64,000 bases of DNA from Solea solea (GCF_958295425.1 NC_081150.1:7563001-7627000); one strand, 5' to 3'; shown: positions 1 to 13,711, numbered from the stretch's first letter. The notes: generated by a model from the sequence alone, not told the origin. A program made the numbers and translations.

Positions 1-3000
1 GAAGTTATGTACAGAGCATAGCTCATTAGACTGGCTCCACACCATCAAATCCTGTGTGGTGATCCTGGCCCTCTTACTTGCAACCTGCATAGCAATCATC
101 CCTCCCTCTGACCTACACAGGTGACCTGCTGCTTGCCCTCTCTACCTGCCTCCTCATTAGTGGATGGTGAGGAAAACCTATTAGTAATTCCACTATCTCA
201 TACAGCACAAATCTGGATTGGATTAATTTTTTTCCTTTCCTTCTATATCCGCTAATGTGCATGCACAATAACATAAACACAAGGCAACACTCTTCTCTGA
301 GACATGTTTTAGTTTTGTCTCTCGCACTTTCTACTGCTGGCATTCTGTTTGTCTCCTTAATTCCAGCGCTTCTTGTGATTCATTCCTCTCTTCCACCACA
401 TGTCTGTGAAACACCCAGAGAGAGCGCACATACACGCTCCCTCCCACGTACACCCCTCCTCTGGCACGGAGTGCATCTGAGCTGGGTGAAATCATGGTCA
501 GAAGACGTCTCTGCCGCTTGGATCTAAATTGGCCAGTTGTGAACTCTGAGCTCCAGAGGACGGCCTGTGGTAACAAGTGGGAGGAGGTGAAGCCCCCAGC
601 TATACACAGCCACTCATTAGGTCTGCAGCGTAATGTTGCTGCTCACAGGATGAGGAGGAGGACTGTATAATCAGACGAGTTGTGAATATTCAAATGTACA
701 TATGTCTCATGTGAATATTTGTGTCATCCATCTACGAACCGAGTGGAGTGACTGCAATATGAGAGTAAACAGATGGCTGAGCGACATTACTCAGGGAGGC
801 CTTGTAATAAATTATAATTTTTTTTTTTTGTATGAGAAAAACTGAGTCTTAAAGTGAGATAATATAAAAAAACAGCCTTAAGTCACAATATACATCCAAT
901 CCCGAGTTAGGAAACATAATAAAGAAATGGTTCCGGCTCGGATGAATGGAAACAGATGTAGTAATCATACAATTAATCTTTTTGTTACCTGTATTATCCG
1001 AAGCTACGTGATACAAATCAGACTAAATTACACCAATTAGGTTGCTGTGATAGAGGTAGGTGCACTTCACCTTCGTCCCCTAATTAGTTATTTTTGCGCT
1101 GCAATTTTTCCTAATTGAAAATGTCAGGAAAATGTGTTTAGTGCGAACAGAGTGTGGGTAATTGTGGTGTAGAACAATGGTGGGCATGAGAAATGAGGGA
1201 GATGGCATCCACAGTATGGGTGATTAGAGTGTGGGTAAATATGTGTGTGTGTGTGAGTATGTACTGAGTGAGCTCCACTTATACAATATATAAGATATAC
1301 AGCTTATATTGTAAAATACTCACATTTTGTGAATGAATTGTATACATTTTATTGTTTTCTGTATTATGTGTATGTATACATATGTATGTGTGTATATGTG
1401 TATATATATACTATCTATTAACATGCTACATAAACCTTGACTTGACTGCTCTCTTTATAAAGGATTATTCCAGTCATTTTGCACTTTAAGCCAGCGAATC
1501 ATCTGCCTCCATCTTGCCCTACCCCCGTGCATATTTTACATTACTGCTGTTAAATAGCCAAAGGACACTTCTCACAAAGACTCAGTTAATATTTAGTCAT
1601 CTTTTCTTGCCTGTCTCCAGACAGAAAATTATTTTTAAATATTATTTTTGAAGTAGATCCTGATTAATGATGATTTAAATGAAACAAATTAAATCGGATT
1701 ACGGGTCACCTGTAACGGTCAAATCAAATTCACTTTGTCCTTTGTACAGTGTCTGTTTGCTTCTTTGTGTGAGATTTTTTTTTCCACACCAAATAACCCT
1801 TCTGTGCTTCAAACGTTGAAAGATATCTTCAGAGCAGAAGCTTGAGCACTGAAAAATAAAAGGGACTGTAATGTTCACTCTAATAGAAAGCTCTTTTTTT
1901 TTATCAAATATCCATACTTCTTTGGAAAGAAAAAAAAACGGTTAAATATGAGTCATATTTTTATAAATGATACATTAGTGCATTTTCCACATTCTACCAA
2001 AGGCCAGGTGAAGCTGCATGGAGGTTAATTCCAGTCACCACTTCAGGTATGCGAGGATATCAACTATGCTTCGACATAACCCTGTCATTCCCCTTGTTCC
2101 CACCACAGTTGGCCCTTCTCCCATTGTACACTCTCATGGGTAAAAACCCATGTGGCCTTTACTCAATCTAGCTCCTGATCATGCAGATAATGACTTTAGA
2201 GAGCTACTTAGGCCAAGGGACATGAGAAAGATGTGTCTGCACCACAGCCAGCAGACAGAATGAAGAGACGCTAGGATGACTAGGATGAAGCGGAAAGAAA
2301 GAAGTCAAATATATGCAAGAGAAAATACATGGACATTTTTTTGTTCTCATTGTGAAATGTGGGATATTCACAGCATTACCCCTTCTGAAATAGACAATTT
2401 CAAATAGACTGCAGAAGAATCGTAGTGCTGCAGCTGTCCCTGACTCTGCACACTGTACTTGTGTTTGATTAAACACAAGTGGAGGTCATCTCCTATAAAG
2501 TTACTACCAGGCAAAACTGTTCTGACACACTTGTGTAAACTCAAAAAATGTCAGAGCAAATTGTGTTCGCGCTCCCTGTCTGTTTCTTTTTATTTCATGC
2601 CCTCCTTCTTTCCAGCACTCTCCTCCTTGCTTGCATGGGAAGTGATGGCCCAATTTCCTTTTGTCTCACACTCGAGTCCCCCTGTACCATTTCTCACTTT
2701 AAATTACAGCCAGGCAATGTCAGACTTCACACTTATTACAAGTCGTAATCATGGTGAGACAGAGGGGACTAATGCATGCACAGGAGGTAAAAGTGGCTGT
2801 CAAGTAGGGTGCAACACATGCAAATTGAGGCCTCATTTGTACTTGAAACCGAGGCCGGTTGAAACTAGACTCTTCTTTACTCTAAACCTGGAGTCAAGTG
2901 GAGAACCACTTGAATAAGAGTTGAATGGAGATCAAAGTCCTCATCTTGATTTTGTTCCATTCAGTCTGTCTGCTGATTTAATGTCGGCAAACCAAGCAAC

Positions 3001-3122
3001 ATCGTCATTGATTGAAATGTCTGCAATTTTCTTTTTTCTTCCATTGTCTGATCCAGTGATCTTCTTTGCCGTAGACACCCATCCTCCAAACACACAGAAA
3101 ACAATTACACACAAACCACTGC
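1..3122. other. Intergenic DNA, no gene seen
   Basis: This AT-rich stretch has no exon that I can support. Open frames up to 152 codons occur on both strands (for example 2459-2917), but their translations are low in complexity, show no domain and are not flanked by matching splice sites. It holds a short TG run near 1240-1255 and a TATG/TA-rich run at 1358-1410. Around 1040-1130 there are several homeodomain-type TAATTA/CAATTA cores, described as a finding. Confidence 0.6.
1358..1410. repeat. Imperfect TATG/TA microsatellite
   Basis: An alternating TATG, TGTA and TATA tract of about 50 bp. It is simple sequence with no sign of function. Confidence 0.7.
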
Positions 3123-3596
3123 CACTTTATTAGGTACACACAACTAATGAAGTGGCAGGAATAGCAGTGGTCTTCTGCTGCTGTGGCCCATTTGCTTCAA
3201 GGTTTGACATGAGCATTTAGACATAATCTGAGGTGCACATGGGATGTAACGCGTGGTTTTCTATCATCTCAAACCAGTCTGGCCTTACTCAACAAGGCAT
3301 TTTCTCCCAGAGAACTGCTGCTCACTCAGTATTTTCTTTTATGTTTGTCCATTCTCTGTAGAGACATGGTTATGTGTAAAAAAAAAAAAAAAAAATCCTA
3401 GTAGATCAGCAGCTTCTGAAACACTAAGACCTTCTAGAACCAACAACCATGCCAGGTTCTAAGTCAATTAAATTAAATTTCTCCCCCCATTCTGATGCTC
3501 AGTTTGAACTTCAGCAGGTCATCCTGACCATTGTCTACATCCCTAAACCCATTGAGATGCTTTGCATTAACAAGCAGTTGAACAGATGCATTATTA
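3123..3596 (-). mobile_element. Degraded Tc1/mariner-type transposon relic
   Basis: The left edge reads CACTTTATTAGGTACAC, the terminal motif of a Tc1-like element that is very common in fish. Read on the minus strand, 3590 to 3250 follows the 5' part of that element, with recognisable stretches for the N-terminal helix-turn-helix part of its transposase (near 3500-3380) and for the segment around the AAATGCCTTGTTGA box (near 3300). Most of the catalytic region is deleted, because the sequence jumps to the far terminus near 3200. A run of 17 A on the plus strand (3379-3395) has expanded inside it, and frameshifts and stops break every frame. The far inverted repeat at about 3575-3596 is badly decayed. 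The element is not mobile by itself. The family match is from memory. Confidence 0.8.
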
Positions 3597-3599
3597 CTT

Positions 3600-5255
3600 A
3601 CTATTGACATCGGTGCTGAGTGACTACATATGGACTCTATACACAGTTTACAAACGTGACATACCTACTTCGTCCTAAATGCATCGTCACATCCATTCAC
3701 AAGGACCACATTCGGAGATGGTTTGGGTATAAAGCTACATTCTTTTGAAAGTTTAAATGAAAACATGTATATCTACACTTCTTATGGTCCATATGTTGAT
3801 TTATTTGTAGCCACCGCTACGTGATTTCTTTTCTTTCCCATTCATGGTTAACATCTAACTTATTTATCAGGAGCTGGGATAGTGCTTTGAGCTCCTCCCA
3901 ACTCGTGTTTTCTCTCTCTCTAACTGTCAATTGTGCACACACACACAGACAGATGCATACACACTTAGTTTTGTTGTTGTGAACACACATGGCATGAGTG
4001 TGTGAGTATCTCAGTTTGGAGGAGTGAGTTCTGATGACACGTCGTGACAAAAGATGCAGCCAGGATGCAGGTCAATGCCAAGTGTTGCATTTCACACTGT
4101 TTGCTTGAGATCAGCTCTCTCAAGATGGATGTTAATGCCAGGTAGGAACAGGGTCTACAGTGAAATCAATCATCATCACCAGCATCATCACCACAGTCAC
4201 CTCAACTATCACCATCACACCATCATCATTACCACTTTAGACGAGTGATATGTGCACCCAAGGTATATTCTTGTGTTCTTAATCCAAGACATCAGATGCA
4301 GCCATGCATGGTTGACATAGACAGAGTTAATCCCACATGGGCCTGAGGAGCACACAGTTTGTCCTGTAGCTTGGCCTCAGCTGTGGTATGTTGGTGCATG
4401 CTTCATTCCACTGTGGGTGACTCCCCAGTGCCAGCTATAAGCAAACACCACAGCTGTGGTGAACCTCTGCCACTTTTTTCCCCTCAGTCTCTCATACACT
4501 TTCAGACTCTGTTTTCCCCACGTTTACACATACACGTACACAAGCAAACACACGTTCACTCTCTGGGGATATATATCTTCATCTGCAAATTGAGAGAAAA
4601 ACAAACCGCCATCAGAAAGCAACATATGGCTCGTTTCTATTGGAACACATCTCTTGGGCTCTGTCTGATAAGTCACACAAAAGAGCCATTGGCCTGAATG
4701 TTTCACACTGCCATTTGAGCTCTGGGTGGAATTACTTACTGAATATAAGAAATAAGACATTTTTGTGCAATTTTCAGTTTTGCATAGTAGCTATTTCTTC
4801 TGAGAATGATGGAGCTCTTGTCTGTTCCAGCTTTGAATCCCAAGGACAAATTGCAGAAACATTCAACAACAGAAAGAGTCACAAAACCGTTTTATTTATG
4901 TATGTGGGTCAGCGAATTACAAAGTCTCATTCACAAGCATAACCTTGAAGGGATGAATTTTCCTCCTGAGTGGGAAGAAGTAGAAATAAAAAAAATTTAA
5001 AATGTGCGCAATCATTGTGCAGTGTGCACTGAGGGACGATAATAGAAGGTAATAAACAACAGCATAAACATCACAATAAGTGGAAGAAGAACATGGTCGC
5101 ACAATAAAATTAAAGCAGGAGAAACAATAGGAAAGTGATTAGGCAATAAATAATTGAAAGCATAAAGAGACACAACACAATAACAACAACAGAACAGCAG
5201 GACGGTGAAATCAAGAGCAACATGGAATAGGTACAGGCAAGAGACCACAGAAACA
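3600..5255. other. Intergenic DNA, no gene seen
   Basis: No coding exon is supported. It contains a short CA run near 3938-3950 and a CAT/CAC-rich microsatellite (listed separately). Several open frames of 60-112 codons lack any recognisable domain and overlap one another on both strands, as expected by chance. Confidence 0.6.
4163..4238. repeat. ATC/CAC trinucleotide microsatellite
   Basis: An imperfect run of ATC, CAC and CAT units of about 75 bp. The plus-strand frame reads as a histidine-rich peptide by chance. Confidence 0.85.
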
Positions 5256-5279
5256 AAAATGTGACAAAAAAGTCATACT
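5256..5279. repeat. 24-bp direct repeat, left copy, flanking the satellite block
   Basis: The 24 bases from 5256 to 5279 (beginning AAAATGTGACAAAAAA) recur exactly at 18911-18934. The sequence resembles one satellite monomer read on the opposite strand, since the monomer on that strand carries a CAAAAAAGTCATA core. The two copies bracket the whole repeat block. They may be relics of an ancestral monomer at the insertion site or part of the element ends. Confidence 0.75.
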
Positions 5280-5285
5280 TCTTAA

Positions 5286-5304
5286 GGAGGACGAAACATG
5301 ACTT
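5286..5304 (+). repeat. Outer inverted repeat, left arm core
   Basis: GGAGGACGAAACATGACTT is present here, and its exact reverse complement lies at 18873-18891. Inward of each copy the sequence continues as TGTATA and then AAATA-rich units, so homology between the arms extends well beyond the 19-bp core. Confidence 0.8.
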
Positions 5305-5703
5305 GTGTATAAATAAATAAATGCTTAAATAAATACAGATATAAATATATAAATACAGATATAAATATATAAATACAGATATAAACAAATAAATGCATAC
5401 ATAAATACAGATATAAATAAATAAATGCTTAAATAAATACAGATATATATATAAATACAGATATAAATAAATAAATGCATAAATAAATACAGATATGAAT
5501 ATATAAATTCAGATATAAATATATAAATACAGATATAAATAAATAAATGCATAAATAAATACAGATATAAATATATAAATACAGATATAAATAAATAAAT
5601 GCATAAATACAGAAATAAATGAACAAATATATGAATGAATAAATCAATAAATAAATGTATTAATAAATACAGGGAAAAATTAATAAATGCATAAATAAAA
5701 AAT
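5305..5703 (+). repeat. AAATA/CAGATATAAAT low-complexity arm
   Basis: About 400 bp of AAATA, ATGC and ATACAGATAT units arranged as imperfect repeats (AAATAAATGCATAAATAAAT occurs several times). The mirror-image arm, with TATTT/ATGCATTTATTT units, lies at 18684-18870. The minus-strand frame of 147 codons here (YIYI-rich) is an artefact of the repeat. Confidence 0.85.
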
Positions 5704-5860
5704 AAAGACATTTTTAGGTGATTTTGAACAACATACTTTGACTTTTTTGACCGATTTTGGAACGACATACTATACTATGACCTTTTTGAGTGATTTTGGA
5801 CGACATACTAAACTATGAATTTTTTACGGATTTGGGACGACATACTATACTATGACTTTT

Positions 5861-7534
5861 TTGACAGATTTTGGACGACAAATACTATGACTTTTTTGAC
5901 CGATTTTGGACGCGATACTATACTATGACTTTTTTGACCGATATTGGACGACATACTATACTATGACCTTTTTGAGTGATTTTGGACGACATACTAAACT
6001 ATGACTTTTTTGACTGATTTTGGACGACATACTATACTATGACTTTTTTGACCAATTTTGGACGACATACTATATTATGACTTTTTTGACCGATTTGGGA
6101 CGACATGCTATACTATGACTTTTTTGACCGATATTGGACGACATACTATACTATGACTTTTTTGAGTGATATTGGACGACATACTATACTATGACCTTTT
6201 TGAGTGATTTTGGACGACATACTAAACTATGACCTTTTTGATCGATTTTGAACGACATACTATACTATGACCTTTTTGAGTGATTTTGGACGACATACTA
6301 TACTATGACTTTTTTGAATGATTTTGGACGACATACTATACTATGACTTTTTTGACCGATTTTGGACGACATACTATACTATGATGTTTTTGACCGATTT
6401 TGGACGACATACTATACTATGATGTTTTTGACCGATTTTGGACGACATACTATACTATGACTTTTTTGACCGATTTGGGACGACATACTATACTATGACG
6501 TTTTTGAGTGATATTGGACGCCATACTATACTATGACCTTTTTGAGTGATTTTGGACGACATACTATACTATGACCTTTTTGAGTGATTTTGGACGAAAT
6601 ACTATACTATGACTTTTTTGACCGATTTTGGACGACATACTATACTATGACTTTTTTGACCGATTTGGGACGACATACTATATATACTATGACTTTTTTG
6701 ACAGATTTTGGACGACAAATACTATGACTTTTTTGACCGATTTTGGACGCGATACTATACTATGACTTTTTTGACCGATATTGGACGACATACTATACTA
6801 TGACCTTTTTGAGTGATTTTGGACGACATACTAAACTATGACTTTTTTGACTGATTTTGGACGACATACTATACTATGACTTTTTTGACCAATTTTGGAC
6901 GACATACTATATTATGACTTTTTTGACCGATTTGGGACGACATGCTATACTATGACTTTTTTGACCGATATTGGACGACATACTATACTATGACTTTTTT
7001 GAGTGATATTGGACGACATACTATACTATGACCTTTTTGAGTGATTTTGGACGACATACTAAACTATGACCTTTTTGATCGATTTTGAACGACATACTAT
7101 ACTATGACCTTTTTGAGTGATTTTGGACGACATACTATACTATGACTTTTTTGAATGATTTTGGACGACATACTATACTATGACTTTTTTGACCGATTTT
7201 GGACGACATACTATACTATGATGTTTTTGACCGATTTTGGACGACATACTATACTATGATGTTTTTGACCGATTTTGGACGACATACTATACTATGACTT
7301 TTTTGACCGATTTGGGACGACATACTATACTATGACGTTTTTGAGTGATATTGGACGCCATACTATACTATGACCTTTTTGAGTGATTTTGGACGACATA
7401 CTATACTATGTCCTTTTTGAGTGATTTTGGACGAAATACTATACTATGACTTTTTTGACCGATTTTGGACGACATACTATACTATGACTTTTTTGACCGA
7501 TTTGGGACGACATACTATACTATGACTTTTTTGA
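5861..7534 (+). repeat. 837-bp higher-order duplication within the array
   Basis: Monomer variants at 5861-6697 recur in the same order at 6698-7534. Examples are the short unit with GACGACAAATACTATG, the CGCGATAC variant, the ATTATGAC variant and the CGAAATAC variant. Two markers give an offset of exactly 837 (5861 to 6698, and 6593 to 7430). The only difference I noticed in the part I compared is ATGACC versus ATGTCC near 7411. The offset equals 22 monomers plus 1 bp. Confidence 0.85.
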
Positions 7535-7939
7535 CCGATTTTGGACGACATACTATACTATGACTTTTTTGACCGATTTGGGACGACATACTATACTATG
7601 ACTTTTTTGACCAATTTTGGACGACATACTATACTATGACTTTTTTGACCAATTTTGGACGACATACTATACTATGACCTTTTTGAGTGATTTTGGACGA
7701 CATACTATACTATGACTTTTTTTAACGATTTTGGACGACATACTATACTATGACCTTTTTGAGTGATTTTGGACGACATACTATACTATGACTTTTTTTA
7801 ACGATTTTGGACGACATACTATACTATGACTTTTTTGACCGATTTTGGACAACATACTAAACTATGACTTTTTTGACCGATTTGGGAAGAAATACTATAC
7901 TATGACCTTTTTGAGTGATTTTGGACGACATACTATACT

Positions 7940-9780
7940 ATGACTTTTTTGACCTATTTGGGACGACATACTATACTATAAATTTTTTGACCAATTTTGG
8001 ACGACATACTATACTATGACCTTTTTGAGTGATTTTGGACGACATACTATACTATGACTTTTTGACCGATTTGGGACGACATACTATACTATGACGTTTT
8101 TTGAGTGATATTGGACGCCATACTATACTATGACCTTTTTCAGTGATTTTGGACGACATACTATACTATGACTTTTTTGAGTGATTTTGGACGACATACT
8201 ATACTATGACTTTTTTGACCGATTTGGGACGACATACTATACTATGACTTTTTTGACCAATTTTGGACGACATACTATACTATGACCTTTTTGAGTGATT
8301 TTGGACGACATACTATACTATGACTTTTTTGACCGATTTGGGACGACATACTATACTATGACTTTTTTGACCAATTTTGGACGACATATTATACTATGAC
8401 CTTTTTGAGTGATTTTGGACGACATACTATACTATGACTTTTTGACCGATTTGGGACGACATACTATACTATGACGTTTTTTGAGTGATATTGGACGCCA
8501 TACTATACTATGACCTTTTTCAGTGATTTTGGACGACATACTATACTATGACTTTTTTGACCGATTTTGGACAACATACTAAACTATGACTTTTTTGACC
8601 GATTTGGGAAGAAATACTATACTATGACCTTTTTGAGTGATTTTGGACAACATACTATACTATGACTTTTTTGACCTATTTGGGACGACATACTATACTA
8701 TAAATTTTTTGACCAATTTTGGACGACATACTATACTATGACCTTTTTGAGTGATATTGGACGACATACTATACTATGACTTTTTGACCGATTTGGGACG
8801 ACATACTATACTATGACGTTTTTTGAGTGATATTGGACGCTTTACTATACTATGACTTTTTTGACCGATTTGGGACGACATACTATACTATGACTTTTTT
8901 GACCAATTTTGGACGACTTACTATACTATGACCTTTTTGAGTGATTTTGGACGACATACTATACTATGACTTTTTTTGACCAATTTTGGACGACATACTA
9001 TACTATGACGTTTTTTGAGTGATATTGGACGCCATACTATACTATGACCTTTTTCAGTGATTTTGGACGACATACTATACTATGACTTTTTTGAGTGATT
9101 TTGGACGACATACTATACTATGACTTTTTTGACCGATTTGGGACGACATACTATACTATGACTTTTTTGACCAATTTTGGACGACATACTATACTATGAC
9201 CTTTTTGAGTGATTTTGGACGACATACTATACTATGACTTTTTTGACCGATTTGGGACGACATACTATACTATGACTTTTTTGACCAATTTTGGACGACA
9301 TACTATACTATGACCTTTTTGAGTGATTTTGGACGACATACTATACTATGACTTTTTGACCGATTTGGGACGACATACTATACTATGACGTTTTTTGAGT
9401 GATATTGGACGCCATACTATACTATGACCTTTTTCAGTGATTTTGGACGACATACTATACTATGACTTTTTTGACCGATTTTGGACAACATACTAAACTA
9501 TGACTTTTTTGACCGATTTGGGAAGAAATACTATACTATGACCTTTTTGAGTGATTTTGGACAACATACTATACTATGACTTTTTTGACCTATTTGGGAC
9601 GACATACTATACTATAAATTTTTTGAGTGATTTTGGACGACATACTATACTATGACCTTTTTGAGTGATATTGGACGACATACTATACTATGACTTTTTG
9701 ATCGATTTGGGACGACATACTATACTATGACGTTTTTTGAGTGATATTGGACGCTTTACTATACTATGACTTTTTTGACC
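7940..9780 (+). repeat. Further block duplications in the array
   Basis: The rare marker GACCTATTTGGGACG, followed by a TATAAATTTTTT unit, occurs at 7951, 8673 and 9587 (offsets 722 and 914, about 19 and 24 monomers). The rare unit TTGGACGCTTTACTATAC occurs near 8833 and again about 914 bp later. Unequal exchange of multi-monomer blocks is the simplest reading. Confidence 0.75.
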
Positions 9781-10480
9781 GATTTGGGACGACATACTAT
9801 ACTATGACTTTTTTGACCAATTTTGGACGACTTACTATACTATGACCTTTTTGAGTGATTTTGGACGACATACTATACTATGACTTTTTTTGACCAATTT
9901 TGGACGACATACTATACTATGACTTTTTTGACCGATTTGGGACGACATACTATACTATAAAATTTTTGACCAATTTTGGACGACATACTATACTATGACT
10001 TTTTTTGACCAATTTTGGACGACATACTATACTATGACTTTTTTGACCGATTTGGGACGACATACTATACTATGACTTTTTTGACCAATTTTGGACGACA
10101 TACTATACTATGACCTTTTTGAGTGATTTTGGACGACATACTATACTATGACTTTTTTTGACCAATTTTGGACGACATACTATACTATGACTTTTTTGAC
10201 CGATTTGGGACGACATACTATACTATGACCTTTTTGAGTGATTTTGGACTACATACTCTACTATGACTTTTTTTGACCAATTTTGGACGACATACTATAC
10301 TATGACTTTTTTGACCGATTTGGGACGACATACTATACTATGACATTTTTGACCAATTTTGGACGACATACTATACTATGACATTTTCGAGTGATTTTGG
10401 ACGACATACTATACTATGAATTTTTTTAACGATTTTGGACGACATACTAAACTTTGACTTTTTTGACCGATATTGGATGA

Positions 10481-10619
10481 CATCAGACATCAGATTAAAT
10501 ACTGTGCCAAGTGAAGCTTGTGTTTTCAATGGTCAAGCGGTCTATAACACTCTATTTTGGGTGTCAGCCAAACCCAGGGGACACCGGTTCGCATCCCACG
10601 CCTGACAGTAACCCAGAAG
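10481..10619 (+). repeat. Non-satellite block 1 with tRNA-Leu-like relic (10523-10607)
   Basis: The monomer pattern stops after GGATGA and is replaced by about 139 nt (CATCAGACATCAGATTAAAT onward). Inside, 10529-10607 resembles a tRNA-Leu gene. It has an A-box-like ATGGTCAAGCGGTCTA, a B-box-like GGTTCGCATCC and a 3' end CCTGACA that matches the acceptor strand of tRNA-Leu(CAG). The 5' acceptor strand is not complementary (TTTTCA) and the T-stem is mostly mismatched, so it cannot be a working tRNA. The satellite resumes after CCAGAAGTTTTTAGGTGATT. Confidence 0.8.
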
Positions 10620-11702
10620 TTTTTAGGTGATTTTGAATGACATACTATACTATGACCTTTTTGAGTGATTTTGGACGACATACTATACTATGACTTTTTT
10701 TGACCAATTTTGGACGACATACTATACTATGACTTTTTTGACCGATTTTGGACGACATACTATACTATGACTTTTTTTAACGATTTTGGACGACATACTA
10801 TACTATGACTTTTTTGACCATTTTTGGACGCCATACTATACTATGACCTTTCTGAGTGATTTTGGACGACATACTATACTATGACTTTTTTGAGTGATAT
10901 TGGATGCCATACTATACTATGACTTTTTTGACCGATTTTCGACGACATACTATACTATGACTTTTTTGACCGATTTGGGACGACATACTATACTATGACT
11001 TTTTTGAGTGATATTGGACGCCATACTATACTATGACTTTTTTGACCGATTTGGGACGACATACTATACGATGACTTTTTTGACCAATTTTGGACGACAT
11101 ACTATACTATGACCTTTTTGAGTGATTTTGGACGACATACTATACTATGACTTTTTTTGACCAATTTTGGACGACATACTATACTATGACTTTTTTGACC
11201 GATTTGGGACGACATACTATACTATGACCTTTTTGAGTGATTTTGGACGACATACTATACTATGACTTTTTTGACCGATTTTGGACGACATACTATACTA
11301 TGACCCTTTTGAGTGATTTTGGACGACATACTATACTATGACTTTTTTTAACGATTTTGGACGACATACTATACTATGACCTTTTTGAGTGATTTTGGAC
11401 GACATACTATACTATGACTTTTTTTAACGATTTTGGACGACAATACTATGACCCTTTTGAGTGATTTTGGACGACATACTATACTATGACTTTTTTGACC
11501 GATTTTGGACAACATACTAAACTATGACTTTTTTGACCGATTTGGGACGACATACTATACTATGACTTTTTTGACCAATTTTGGACGACATACTATACTA
11601 TGACCTTTTTGAGTGATTTTTGACGACATACTATACTATGACTTTTTTTAACGATTTTGGACGACATACTAAACTATGACTTTTTTGACCGATATTGGAT
11701 GA

Positions 11703-11841
11703 CATCAGACATCAGATTAAATACTGTGCCAAGTGAAGCTTGTGTTTTCAATGGTCAAGCGGTCTATAACACTCTATTTTGGGTGTCAGCCAAACCCAGG
11801 GGACACCGGTTCGCATCCCACGCCTGACAGTAACCCAGAAG
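11703..11841 (+). repeat. Non-satellite block 2 with tRNA-Leu-like relic (11745-11829)
   Basis: Second copy of the block, 1,222 bp after the first and essentially identical across the tRNA-like part, with the same decayed stems. The satellite that follows begins with the same TTTTTAGGTGATTTTGAATG unit. Confidence 0.8.
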
Positions 11842-13572
11842 TTTTTAGGTGATTTTGAATGACATACTATACTATGACTTTTTTGACCGGTTTTGGACGC
11901 CATACTATACTATGACCTTTCTGAGTGATTTTGGACGACATACTATACTATGACTTTTTTGACCGATTTGGGACGACATACTATACTATGACTTTTTTGA
12001 GTCATATTGGACGCCATACTATACTATGACTTTTTTGACCGATTTGGGACGACATACTAAACTATGACTTTTTTGACCGATTTTGGACGACATACTGTAC
12101 TATAACTTTTTTGACCGATATTGGACGACATACTAGACTATGACCTTTTTGAGTGATTTTGGACGACACACTATACTATGACTTTTTTGAGTGAAATTGG
12201 ACGCCATACTATACTATGACCTTTCTGAGTGATTTTGGACGACATACTATACTATGACTTTTTTGAGTGATATTGGACGCCATACTATACTATGACTTTT
12301 TTGACCGATTTTGGACGACATACTATACTATGACTTTTTTGACCGATTTGGGACGACATACTATACTATGACTTTTTTGACCGATTTGGGATGACATACT
12401 ATACTATGACTTTTTTGACCAATTTTGGACGACATACTATACTATGACCTTTTTGAGTGATTTTGGACGACATACTCTACTATGACTTTTTTTGACCAAT
12501 TTTGGACGACATACTATACTATGACTTTTTTGACCGATTTGGGACGACATACTATACTATGACTTTTTTGACCGATTTGGGACGACATACTATACTATGA
12601 CTTTTTTGACCGATTTTGGACGACATACGATACTATGACTTTTTTGACCGATTTGGGACGACATACTATACTATGACTTTTTTGACCAATTTTGGACGAC
12701 ATACTATACTATGACTTTTTTGACCAATTTTGGACGACATACTATACTATGACCTTTTTGAGTGATTTTGGACGACATACTATACTATGACTTTTTTTAA
12801 CGATTTTGGACGACATACTATACTATGACCTTTTTGAGTGATTTTGGACGACATACTATACTATGACTTTTTTTGACCAATTTTGGACGACATACTATAC
12901 TATGACTTTTTTGACCGATTTTGGACGACATACTATACTATGACTTTTTTTAACGATTTTGGACGACATACTATACTATGACCCTTTTGAGTGATTTTGG
13001 ACGACATACTATACTAGGACTTTTTTTAACGATTTTGGACGACATACTATACTATGACCTTTTTGAGTGATTTTGGACGACATACTATACTATGACTTTT
13101 TTTAATGATTTTGGACGACATACTATACTATGACCCTTTTGAGTGATTTTGGACGACATACTATACTATGACTTTTTTTAACGATTTTGGACGACATACT
13201 ATACTATGACTTTTTTGACCGATTTTGGACAACATACTAAACTATGACTTTTTTGACCGATTTGGGACGACATACTATACTATGACTTTTTTGACCAATT
13301 TTGGACGACATACTATACTATGACCTTTTTGAGTGATTTTGGACGACATACTATACTATGACTTTTTTGACCGATTTGGGACGACATACTATACTATGAC
13401 CTTTTTGAGTGATTTTGGACGACATACTATACTATGACTTTTTTTAACGATTTTGGACGACATACTATACTATGACCTTTTCGAGTGATTTTGGACGACA
13501 TACTATACTATGACTTTTTTTAACGATTTTGGACGACATACTAAACTATGACTTTTTTGACCGATATGATGA

Positions 13573-13711
13573 CATCAGACATCAGATTAAATACTGTGCC
13601 AATTGAAGCTTGTGTTTTCAATGGTCAAGCGGTCTATAACACTCTATCTTGGGTGTCAGCCAAACCCAGGGGACACCGGTTCGCATCCCACGCCTGACAG
13701 TAACCCAGAAG
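13573..13711 (+). repeat. Non-satellite block 3 with tRNA-Leu-like relic (13615-13699)
   Basis: Third copy, 1,870 bp after the second. It has small private changes: a short deletion in the monomer just before it (GATATGATGA), AATTGAAGC for AAGTGAAGC, and TATCTTGG for TATTTTGG. Confidence 0.8.

Noticed and set aside
2459..2917. 152-codon open frame on the plus strand, the longest in the window
   Set aside because: No domain, biased composition, an overlapping frame inside it, and no splice or promoter context; expected by chance in 64 kb.
5325..5768. 147-codon minus-strand frame rich in Y, I and L
   Set aside because: Direct product of the AAATA/CAGATATAAAT low-complexity repeat.
10529..10607. 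Functional tRNA-Leu gene
   Set aside because: The acceptor 5' strand and T-stem do not pair; same in all five copies.
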